A DNA stretch of 16,183 nt, taken from Alkanindiges sp. (GTDB taxonomy: Bacteria; Pseudomonadota; Gammaproteobacteria; Pseudomonadales; Moraxellaceae). Below, piece by piece: positions 8,443 through 15,375 of the stretch. The stretch is taken from NCBI GenBank assembly GCA_030152125.1, contig JASLIR010000489.1:1-16183 (forward strand), written 5' to 3'. The position numbers were made by a program, and so were the translations under genes. The notes beneath the pieces are model-generated. The model saw nothing but the letters and a program-made list of their open reading frames with translations, was not told the origin of the DNA and did not search any database. Within the stretch, counting starts at the first letter, position 1. Every line of letters starts with the position of its first letter.

Positions 8443-8465
8443 TTGACATGTGCTTTGGTTATAAT
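8443..8465 (+). promoter_or_regulatory. Promoter-like elements ahead of gspG with a short spacer
   Basis: A perfect TTGACA (8443-8448) and a perfect TATAAT (8460-8465) lie 44 nt before the gspG start, but only 11 nt separate them, too few for a normal sigma70 promoter. One of the two hexamers may serve with a weaker partner, for example TATAAT with a poor -35 near 8437. A small dyad (ACGGT/ACCGT) lies just upstream. gspG may therefore be transcribed both from here and from gspF read-through. Confidence 0.35.
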
Positions 8466-8509
8466 TTTTGATTGATTGCTTAATTGATAAATTGCGGAAC
8501 ACGGAACAG

Positions 8510-8965
8510 ATGAAAAAATCCTACAACATGGCGACTGTAGCACGCCAGCAAGGCTTTACCCTGATTGAAGTAATGGCAGTAATTGTTATTCTGGGGGTAC
8601 TGGCAGCATTGGTAGTCCCCAGTGTAATGGGCAAGGTGGATACATCCAAGATTAAAACCACCAAAATTTCCATGCAGGCCCTCGCTGGCGAGCTGGATCA
8701 GTTTAAGATGGACAATAACCGTTACCCAAGCACTCAGGAAGGCCTGGATGCCCTGATTCACCAGCCAGCCAGTGCCAAAAACTGGCCACAGGGTGGTTAC
8801 ATCAAGGGTGGCAACATTAAGGATGGCTGGGATAACGATTTCCAGTATGTATCCCCGGGTAGCAATGGCCGTCCGTTTGATTTGTATTCCTTTGGTGGCG
8901 ATGGCAAGGACGGTGGCGAAGATAACGATGCCGATATTTACTATGGCGACAGTATTAAGCCATAA
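8510..8965 (+). CDS. gspG: Type II secretion system major pseudopilin GspG
   Basis: This 151-residue protein is the major subunit of the T2SS pseudopilus. The prepilin signature RQQGFTLIEV gives cleavage after G15, so the mature protein begins with F16 and has E20 at position +5. A hydrophobic helix follows (FTLIEVMAVIVILGVLAALV). The globular part shows the GspG pattern: DNNRYPSTQEGLDALI, GGYIKG, DGWDNDFQYVSPG, and an acidic calcium-binding loop FGGDGKDGGEDNDADI (128-143). The ATG at 8510 was chosen because it gives a normal 15-residue leader. It has GGAACAG just before it. An in-frame TTG at 8468 would add 14 residues without a ribosome binding site, and ATG 8528 gives a 9-residue leader without one. 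A strong terminator follows. GspD, E, H, I, J and K are not nearby. Confidence 0.95.
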   Translation: MKKSYNMATVARQQGFTLIEVMAVIVILGVLAALVVPSVMGKVDTSKIKTTKISMQALAGELDQFKMDNNRYPSTQEGLDALIHQPASAKNWPQGGYIKGGNIKDGWDNDFQYVSPGSNGRPFDLYSFGGDGKDGGEDNDADIYYGDSIKP

Positions 8966-9009
8966 GCGATAGCCTGTCAGCTTGTCTGGGTATATGGCGT
9001 ATTTTCCAT

Positions 9010-9037
9010 AAAAAGCATTCTAAAGAATGCTTTTTTT
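9010..9037. terminator. Bidirectional terminator between gspG and the lipoprotein cluster
   Basis: An 11-bp stem, AAAAAGCATTC (9010-9020) and GAATGCTTTTT (9025-9035), has a TAAA loop and is followed by more T on the plus strand (T-run 9031-9037). On the minus strand the exit is also TTTTT. It sits between convergent genes and can end both transcripts. Confidence 0.85.
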
Positions 9038-9058
9038 GTGGCAGAGAATATTGCTGTG

Positions 9059-9472
9059 TTAAGGCTGGGAAACCTGACGATTTAATAGGGATGCTGGACA
9101 GTCCTGCCCCTGGGCTTTCCATGACTGCACGATTTGATTTTTCACACTAAAATGAACCTGACAGTCTGCATACACCTTACGGAGAAGTGTGGGTGATTTT
9201 AGGCTAAGATTGACGGGGCCAGCACCAGCACCATAACCTCCAGTAGGTACTCTGGTTTCTGTGGTTGCTATGGGTATTTCGGTAACAATCGGGCTATAGC
9301 TCAGGGTGGTTTGCTGATCATCGGTATAATTAATTTCGGCACTTCCCAGTTGTTTAACCAGTTCACTCGCCGGGAGTCCTACGTATTTCTGCATATCCAG
9401 CGAGCTATTACTTGCGGTTGATGCACATCCTGCAATGAAAGTCACACATAGCACATTGAATAATAGTTTCAT
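9059..9472 (-). CDS. Small secreted lipoprotein, third member of a tandem paralogous cluster
   Basis: The protein has 137 residues with a lipoprotein signal peptide (MKLLFNVLCVTFIAGC), lipidated cysteine C16 and no aspartate at +2, so outer-membrane sorting is expected. The mature part shares its plan with the two upstream lipoproteins: DMQKYVG near the start, LVKQLGSAE, a T-rich middle, and a C-terminal block YADCQVHFSV...SWKAQGQDCPASLL. The cysteines C104 and C125 have the same CX20C spacing as in the paralogues and could form a periplasmic disulfide. The middle is glycine-rich (GGYGAGAG) and it is the most divergent of the three. AGGT 7 nt upstream supports the start. The plan (YxG, LG, paired cysteines) faintly recalls BamE/SmpA-type small lipoproteins, but that is only a resemblance. 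The function is unknown. Confidence 0.85.
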   Translation of the reverse strand: MKLLFNVLCVTFIAGCASTASNSSLDMQKYVGLPASELVKQLGSAEINYTDDQQTTLSYSPIVTEIPIATTETRVPTGGYGAGAGPVNLSLKSPTLLRKVYADCQVHFSVKNQIVQSWKAQGQDCPASLLNRQVSQP

Positions 9473-9525
9473 TTTTTACACCTGCTTTTATTTTATTTAA
9501 GCCTAGTCTTTGCTCACCAAATCAT

Positions 9526-9546
9526 CCAATCGTTTAAACAGATTGG
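9526..9546. repeat. Dyad CCAATC-N9-GATTGG between two lipoprotein genes
   Basis: CCAATC (9526-9531) and GATTGG (9541-9546) flank a 9-nt centre that itself contains the palindrome GTTTAAAC. It lies 53 nt upstream of the last lipoprotein gene, just behind a weak minus-strand promoter (TTGGTG at 9515-9520, 17 nt, AATAAA). No T-tract follows, so it is not a terminator. A protein-binding site is possible. The rest of the 9473-9633 gap is AT-rich without other signals. Confidence 0.4.
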
Positions 9547-9633
9547 TTCTTTGTTAAAATTATTGCATCCGAAGGTTACAGATATGCATTTCTGTTTAGC
9601 CGGAACAGCAGGTATTTTATATTTTTTATAGGG

Positions 9634-10050
9634 TTAACGATTCAGCAGCGATTGCGGGCATTCCGGTCCCTGGGCTTTCCATGTACGAATAATGCCATCC
9701 CTGAGATGAAAAGATACGCGGCAGTTGGTATAGAGTTTCTGGCCGGATGCAGGCGTATGACTGTTAGCCTGTGGCAGGGAAGTCCTGACCTCCGGATTAC
9801 CGGATGTAATGGGAGTAGGAACCCCTAAGGGAACCTGATAGGAAAAAGGCCGGTACACCAGAATGGTTTCCCCTTGTTGCTCAATGCGTTCTTCTGCCAG
9901 CCCTAACCTTTTGCTGAGTGCTAATTCTGTATCACCCACATAACTTTGCAGGTCGCGCTGGTAATCGATACCCACAGTGCTGCATGCCGCTAGTGGCAAC
10001 ATGGCCAGCATTAGTATTTTCAGGCAAGGCGCTAAAACACGGCTGTTCAT
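9634..10050 (-). CDS. Small secreted lipoprotein, second member of a tandem paralogous cluster
   Basis: The protein has 138 residues with signal peptide MNSRVLAPCLKILMLAMLPLAAC, lipobox LAAC and lipidated C23 followed by Ser, so outer-membrane sorting is expected. It is clearly paralogous to the next gene upstream: IDYQRDLQSYVG against IDYQRDMQHYIG, TILVYRPFSYQVP against TILVFRPISYPVP, and NCRVSFHLRDGIIRTWKAQG against NCRVAFSIKDHIVQSWTAKG. Both C110 and C131 (CX20C) are kept, as is the ending CPQSLLNR. I chose the ATG at 10048-10050 because it places the lipobox at a normal distance and has AGAG 7 nt upstream. The frame stays open for 21 residues further upstream, but that would bury the signal peptide. 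No enzyme motif is visible. The function is unknown. Confidence 0.85.
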   Translation of the reverse strand: MNSRVLAPCLKILMLAMLPLAACSTVGIDYQRDLQSYVGDTELALSKRLGLAEERIEQQGETILVYRPFSYQVPLGVPTPITSGNPEVRTSLPQANSHTPASGQKLYTNCRVSFHLRDGIIRTWKAQGPECPQSLLNR

Positions 10051-10098
10051 GTGACTGCTCTTTTTAACAGGGGATGACACATGAAGCATGAACCAGTG

Positions 10099-10139
10099 AG
10101 GGCCGGCACTCAATAACTGTATTGTGCTGTGTAGGCCCT
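10099..10139 (-). other. Intercistronic hairpin between two lipoprotein genes
   Basis: AGGGCC (10099-10104) pairs with GGCCCT (10134-10139), and inside it CAATA pairs with TATTG around an ACTG loop (10111-10124). No U-tract follows on the minus strand, so it is more likely an mRNA-stabilising or processing hairpin than a terminator. It could set different expression levels for the first and later lipoproteins. Confidence 0.4.
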
Positions 10140-10155
10140 TGCTTTATTAAGCATA

Positions 10156-10575
10156 TCAACGTTGCAGCATCGACTTGGGGCATTCACGGCCTTTGGCAGT
10201 CCACGACTGTACAATATGGTCCTTAATACTAAACGCTACCCTGCAGTTGGCATACATTCTCTGGTCCGGGTTGTAGGACATGCTGTTGGCGCGTGACAGG
10301 GGCATACTGATACCACTGCTGCCAGAAACATAGGTAGCGGGAATAGGCATGGGAACCGGGTAACTAATGGGACGGAATACCAGAATGGTTGTGCCATCCT
10401 GCTCATATTGCTGTTCGGCTTTGCCCAGCCCATGTGTCAGCTCGGTTGTGCTGCGGCCAATATAATGCTGCATGTCGCGCTGGTAGTCGATGCGGGAGGA
10501 AGCACAGGCGCTGAGTAACAGGCTAAAGCCAGTCAGCAGTGTTAATGTTAGTTGGGTTAATAGTGGCTTAGTCAT
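10156..10575 (-). CDS. Small secreted lipoprotein, first member of a tandem paralogous cluster, coupled to padR
   Basis: The protein has 139 residues with signal peptide MTKPLLTQLT...LLLSAC and lipidated C24 followed by Ala, so an outer-membrane destination is expected. The mature protein has IDYQRDMQHYIG, LGKAEQQYEQDGTTILVFRP, a proline- and serine-rich middle, and MYANCRVAFSIKDHIVQSW...ECPKSMLQR with C111 and C132 in CX20C spacing. The chosen ATG (10573-10575) overlaps the padR stop in ATGACTAA, an 8-nt overlap typical of translational coupling. No good ribosome binding site of its own is seen. An ATG seven codons upstream is an alternative start. The same frame stays open far into padR, but that extension is only a shadow. 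Cotranscription with padR means the regulator probably controls this lipoprotein too. The function is unknown. Confidence 0.85.
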   Translation of the reverse strand: MTKPLLTQLTLTLLTGFSLLLSACASSRIDYQRDMQHYIGRSTTELTHGLGKAEQQYEQDGTTILVFRPISYPVPMPIPATYVSGSSGISMPLSRANSMSYNPDQRMYANCRVAFSIKDHIVQSWTAKGRECPKSMLQR

Positions 10576-11140
10576 TTTTTTCGTTATGTTCTTCATGTTG
10601 TTGGTCAAGCTGCTGCAGTAAATCCAGGGTTTCCTGTGTCCATTTAATCCAGGTTTGTTCGGTATCAATGCCCAGCTGCAAAATGCGGTGCTGAATCTGG
10701 CGTTCGCGGCTGGCGTGCTGTGGATGTGATAAGTCACGCTGGGCAATGCCCAGGTAGGTTTGCAGGCGCTCCTGATGAAAAGCCAGATGGCGCTGCATTT
10801 CTCGCAGCATGCCCAGTGGGCCCAGAATAGCTTCTGCACGCAGGCGTACCATGGCTTCGTCACGTAGCACATGCGGTTCCGATGGCACCTGTACCCATGC
10901 TTCCAGTTCCTTGCGTCCGGCAGCCAGCACGCTATAGGTGCGCTTTTTGGTTTTGCCGGCATCTTCAGCGGCTTCGGAGTCAATCCAGCCGGCTTGTTCC
11001 ATGCGTTTTAATTCACGGTAAATCTGCTGGTGGGTGGCACTCCAGAAAAAGCCCAGGGATTTGTCGAAGCGCCGCGCTAAATCATAGCCAGAGCTGGGTT
11101 TTTCCAGCAACGAGGTAAGTAGGGCGTGGGCAAGGGACAT
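10568..11140 (-). CDS. PadR-family transcriptional regulator (AphA-like subgroup)
   Basis: This 190-residue protein has an N-terminal PadR winged helix (about 4-80: ALLTSLLEKPSSGYDLARRF, FFWSATHQQIYRELKRMEQA, GWI, KRTYSVLAAGRKEL) and a C-terminal helical dimerisation region (about 90-182) of the virulence-activator alpha type. SGYDLxxxF...G(F/Y)FWxAxHQQ(I/V)YREL is close to Vibrio AphA. The ATG at 11138-11140 has GGAG 6 nt upstream. An in-frame extension of 20 residues would run through the promoter region and is rejected. It is divergent from fadH and its stop overlaps the first lipoprotein gene. Two palindromes matching the AphA site pattern lie in the shared upstream region, so auto-regulation and control of fadH are likely. 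Members act as repressors or activators, and the ligand is unknown. Confidence 0.92.
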   Translation of the reverse strand: MSLAHALLTSLLEKPSSGYDLARRFDKSLGFFWSATHQQIYRELKRMEQAGWIDSEAAEDAGKTKKRTYSVLAAGRKELEAWVQVPSEPHVLRDEAMVRLRAEAILGPLGMLREMQRHLAFHQERLQTYLGIAQRDLSHPQHASRERQIQHRILQLGIDTEQTWIKWTQETLDLLQQLDQQHEEHNEKND

Positions 11141-11192
11141 GCTGTTCTCCAAAGGATGCGTGCAGTATAACAAAAATAGACACAAAATATTT

Positions 11193-11212
11193 TTATGCAA
11201 CTAGTTGCATAA
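11193..11212. promoter_or_regulatory. Operator 1, perfect palindrome for the PadR regulator
   Basis: TTATGCAACTAGTTGCATAA is a perfect 20-bp palindrome. It fits TATGCA-N6-TNCNNA, the recognition pattern reported for AphA. Its right half supplies the TTGCAT -35 of the fadH promoter. A bound PadR dimer would therefore compete with RNA polymerase there. Confidence 0.75.
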
Positions 11213-11233
11213 TAAAAAAAGATCCATTATAAA
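11205..11233 (+). promoter_or_regulatory. Sigma70 promoter of the fadH operon
   Basis: TTGCAT (11205-11210) and TATAAA (11228-11233) are separated by exactly 17 nt. The start site would be near 11240, giving a 5' leader of about 107 nt before the fadH ATG. Operator 1 covers the -35 and operator 2 covers the start site, a layout that fits repression. On the opposite strand TATAAT (11226-11231) overlaps the same -10, so padR may start from the same spot in the other direction. Confidence 0.65.
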
Positions 11234-11234
11234 T

Positions 11235-11254
11235 CTATGCAACAAAGTGCATAG
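11235..11254. promoter_or_regulatory. Operator 2, second palindrome for the PadR regulator
   Basis: CTATGCAACAAAGTGCATAG is nearly palindromic (7-bp arms around 6 nt) and shares TATGCA-N6-TGCATA with operator 1. The centres of the two sites are 42 bp apart, four helical turns, so two dimers would sit on the same DNA face. Confidence 0.7.
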
Positions 11255-11331
11255 TGTGCACGCTTTACCGACAAAGCCAATTGTTCTGGGCACTGTTCTG
11301 GACTAAACGCCAGCAATAACCGCCAGCATAA

Positions 11332-13371
<2,040 letters not shown>

Positions 13372-13408
13372 TGCACCGCTAGGAAGAGCGTGCATCGGAA
13401 TTAACGCC

Positions 13409-13460
13409 AACCCTCATACCCTCCTTCTTCCTCTGGTAGAAAGAGGGTTAGAGTGAGGTT
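13409..13460. repeat. REP-like imperfect palindrome in the fadH-acyl-CoA dehydrogenase gap
   Basis: The segment runs from AACCCTCATACCCTCC through a GGTA turn to AGAGGGTTAGAGTGAGGTT, forming a long imperfect hairpin rich in CCCTC on one arm and GAGGG on the other. It resembles the dispersed AACCCTCACCCTAACCCTC-type palindromes found between genes of many proteobacteria. A smaller hairpin precedes it (13372-13394, TGCACCGCT with AGCGTGCA, one bulged base). Neither has a T-tract, so read-through into the next gene is expected, perhaps with altered mRNA stability. Confidence 0.5.
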
Positions 13461-13507
13461 CGCAGAATCAAGAGATGCCCTTTTCCTGTTTGCAGCAAGG
13501 ATTACAC

Positions 13508-14659
13508 ATGCAATTCACTACGGAACATGAGGCATTACGCCGTACCGCCCGCCAGTTTGTGGAACAGGAGATTAATCCTTACATTCTGGACTGGGACAAG
13601 GCCGGGCAGTTTCCTATTCATGCTGTATTTAAAAAGATGGGCGAGCTTGGCCTGTTAGGCATTTGCAAGCCGGAAGAAAATGGCGGTCTGGGGCTGGATT
13701 ATTCCTATAATCTGGTGGTGGCAGAAGAGCTGGGCCGTGCCATTGCCGGTGGGGTTGCCATGGCAACCGGCGTACAGACCGATATGGCTACCCCGGCACT
13801 GGCACGCTTTGGCAGCAAAGCCCTGCGTGACGAGTTTCTGGCACCGGCTATCCGTGGTGAGTATGTAGGCGCGATTGCCGTGTCCGAGCCACATGCAGGT
13901 TCCGATGTGGCGGCCATTAAAACTACGGCCATTAAAGATGGCGATGATTACATCATCAACGGCACAAAAATGTGGATTACCAACGGCGGGCAGGCCGATT
14001 TTTTCTGCCTGTTAGCCAATACTTCCAGTGATAAACCACATGCCAACAAATCACTGATTATTGTGCCGGCCAAAACGGACGGCATCAGTTTTTCCGAGCC
14101 GCTGCACAAGCTGGGCATGCATGCCACCAATACCGTGCAGGTGTTTTTAGATGATGTGCGGGTGCCGCAGCGTTACCTGATTGGCAGGGAAGGTGCTGGC
14201 TTTGCCATGCAGATGATGCAGTTTCAGGAAGAACGCCTGTGGATTTGTGCCAATGCCCTTGGTGCGCTGGATAGCTGCCTGGAACAAACCATTCAATATA
14301 CCCGCGAGCGCAGTACCTTTGGTCAGCCACTGATTAATAACCAGTATATCCATTTCCGTTTTGCCGAACTGGCAACCGAAATTGCAGCATTGCGGGCGCT
14401 GACCTATCAGGCCTGTGAGTTGCTGATTGCAGGGCAGGATGTGTCTACCCTGACTTCCATGGCCAAGCTAAAGGCAGGGCGTTTGCTGCGTGAAGTCACA
14501 GACAGCTGCCTGCAGTACTGGGGTGGTATGGGCTTTATGTGGGATAACCCGGCATCACAGCTGTACCGGGATACCCGGGTGTCCTCGATTGCCGGTGGTA
14601 CCGATGAAATCATGCTGGGCATTATTGCCAAAAGCATGAATTTATGGGTTAAGCAATGA
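13508..14659 (+). CDS. Acyl-CoA dehydrogenase (long-chain/citronellyl-CoA type)
   Basis: This 383-residue FAD enzyme introduces the alpha-beta double bond into acyl-CoA, the first step of a beta-oxidation cycle. N-terminal helices precede the middle beta domain with AIAVSEPHAGSD (122-133) and KMWITNGGQADFF (154-166). The C-terminal helices contain RERSTFGQPL (266-275) and QYWGGMGFMWDNP (336-348). The usual catalytic glutamate before GT is absent: the site reads AGGTDEIM (362-369). Instead E242 lies in QFQEERLW, matching the helix-G catalytic glutamate of long-chain and isovaleryl-CoA dehydrogenases. The start at 13508 has AAGGA 6 nt upstream. An 11-residue extension to 13475 lacks a ribosome binding site. 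It sits 136 nt after fadH and 26 nt before the NTF2-like gene. The chain-length preference cannot be settled from sequence. Confidence 0.92.
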   Translation: MQFTTEHEALRRTARQFVEQEINPYILDWDKAGQFPIHAVFKKMGELGLLGICKPEENGGLGLDYSYNLVVAEELGRAIAGGVAMATGVQTDMATPALARFGSKALRDEFLAPAIRGEYVGAIAVSEPHAGSDVAAIKTTAIKDGDDYIINGTKMWITNGGQADFFCLLANTSSDKPHANKSLIIVPAKTDGISFSEPLHKLGMHATNTVQVFLDDVRVPQRYLIGREGAGFAMQMMQFQEERLWICANALGALDSCLEQTIQYTRERSTFGQPLINNQYIHFRFAELATEIAALRALTYQACELLIAGQDVSTLTSMAKLKAGRLLREVTDSCLQYWGGMGFMWDNPASQLYRDTRVSSIAGGTDEIMLGIIAKSMNLWVKQ

Positions 14660-14685
14660 ATCTGAAATATTAAGGGAGTAATGCT

Positions 14686-15114
14686 ATGTCATTGAATGTA
14701 AATCCTGTGGTTCAAGCCGCACTGGACAAATGGCACCAGATGATTGTGAGTGGTGATACCGCGGTGCTGGCCGAATTGCTGCATGAGCAGGTGGTATTTA
14801 AATCACCGATGGCGCATCGCCCCTATGCCGGTTCGCTGGCGGTAGGCCTGATTTTAAAAACCGTGATTACTATTTTTAAGGATTTTACCTACCACCGTGA
14901 ATTTGTAACTGCGGATGGTTTTGAGGTGGTACTGGAATTTAGTGCCAGCGTGGATGGTAAAGACCTGAAAGGTATCGACATGATCCGTTTTGATCAGGAT
15001 GGCAAGATTGTTGACTTTGAAGTGATGATCCGTCCGTTTAATGCCTTGGCAGCGCTGGGCAAGGAAATGGGCGAGCGGGTTGCCAGCCAGATTGCCGGCT
15101 TTAAGGTTGGTTAA
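14686..15114 (+). CDS. NTF2/SnoaL-like family protein
   Basis: The protein has 142 residues, cytoplasmic, with the cone-shaped NTF2-like fold pattern: N-terminal helices (VVQAALDKWHQMIVSGDTAVLAELL), then HEQVVFKSPM (33-42), and a curved sheet seen in FEVVLEFSASVDGKDLKGIDMIRFDQDGKI (79-108) and DFEVMIRP (110-117). Relatives include SnoaL-type cyclases, ketosteroid isomerase and many uncharacterised proteins. GGGAG 7 nt before the ATG makes a strong ribosome binding site. It is third in the fadH operon, 26 nt after the acyl-CoA dehydrogenase, so it may handle a hydrophobic acyl-CoA-derived intermediate, for example by isomerisation or hydration. That role is an inference. No catalytic residue set can be assigned with certainty. 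Confidence 0.82.
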   Translation: MSLNVNPVVQAALDKWHQMIVSGDTAVLAELLHEQVVFKSPMAHRPYAGSLAVGLILKTVITIFKDFTYHREFVTADGFEVVLEFSASVDGKDLKGIDMIRFDQDGKIVDFEVMIRPFNALAALGKEMGERVASQIAGFKVG

Positions 15115-15216
15115 AAGTCAGTTGGAAAATAACGTTAACCGTTGCTTGAAAAGCGGATGAATCTGGCCAAAAGCTGGCGGGAATCCGTGGTGCCATCCGG
15201 TTGTAATCACTGACTT
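15115..15216 (+). other. Structured 3' region after the NTF2-like gene
   Basis: Three nested inverted repeats are seen: AAGTCAGT (15115-15122) with ACTGACTT (15209-15216), CGGATG (15154-15159) with CATCCG (15194-15199), and GCCA with TGGC inside them (about 15165-15178). It could fold as a branched RNA ahead of the terminator. It does not look like a tRNA or a riboswitch I know. No coding potential is convincing here. Confidence 0.3.
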
Positions 15217-15238
15217 GATAAGCGTGCTGGAATGGCAG

Positions 15239-15267
15239 ACAGGGGGTAAATCCCTGTTTTGCTTTTT
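15239..15267 (+). terminator. Terminator of the fadH operon
   Basis: ACAGGG (15239-15244) and CCCTGT (15252-15257) form a 6-bp stem with a 7-nt loop, followed by TTT, GC and TTTTT. It lies 125 nt after the NTF2-like stop. The stem is short but GC-rich and the T-tract is clear. Confidence 0.6.
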
Positions 15268-15319
15268 ATGTAAGTTGGTGTAATCTGGAAGTGTGGATCT
15301 CTGATTAAACACAAATAAT

Positions 15320-15332
15320 TGTCGTGACGACA
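15320..15332. promoter_or_regulatory. Small palindrome upstream of the hydrolase gene
   Basis: TGTCGTGACGACA is a perfect 13-bp palindrome around a central G, 43 nt before the hydrolase ATG. An AT-rich AAATAAT precedes it and could be a -10. It may be an operator for the hydrolase gene. No matching regulator is identified. Confidence 0.35.
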
Positions 15333-15375
15333 CGGAACTGAGCATTACTTCTAGTGAATAGCGAAGGTACCGAAT

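Noticed and set aside
8468..8509. An upstream TTG start for gspG adding 14 residues.
   Set aside because: There is no ribosome binding site, it lies only a few bases past the TATAAT, and the leader would be too long for a prepilin.
10156..10983. A long minus-strand frame that would give a 275-residue protein ending in the first lipoprotein.
   Set aside because: Its first half overlaps padR in another frame and shows no family pattern. The lipobox and the overlap with the padR stop place the start at 10575.
13475..13507. An upstream start adding 11 residues to the acyl-CoA dehydrogenase.
   Set aside because: AAGGA sits 6 nt before the ATG at 13508, and the family usually starts near that point.
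15115..15216. A tRNA or known riboswitch.
   Set aside because: Arms and loops do not fit a cloverleaf and no known aptamer core is visible.
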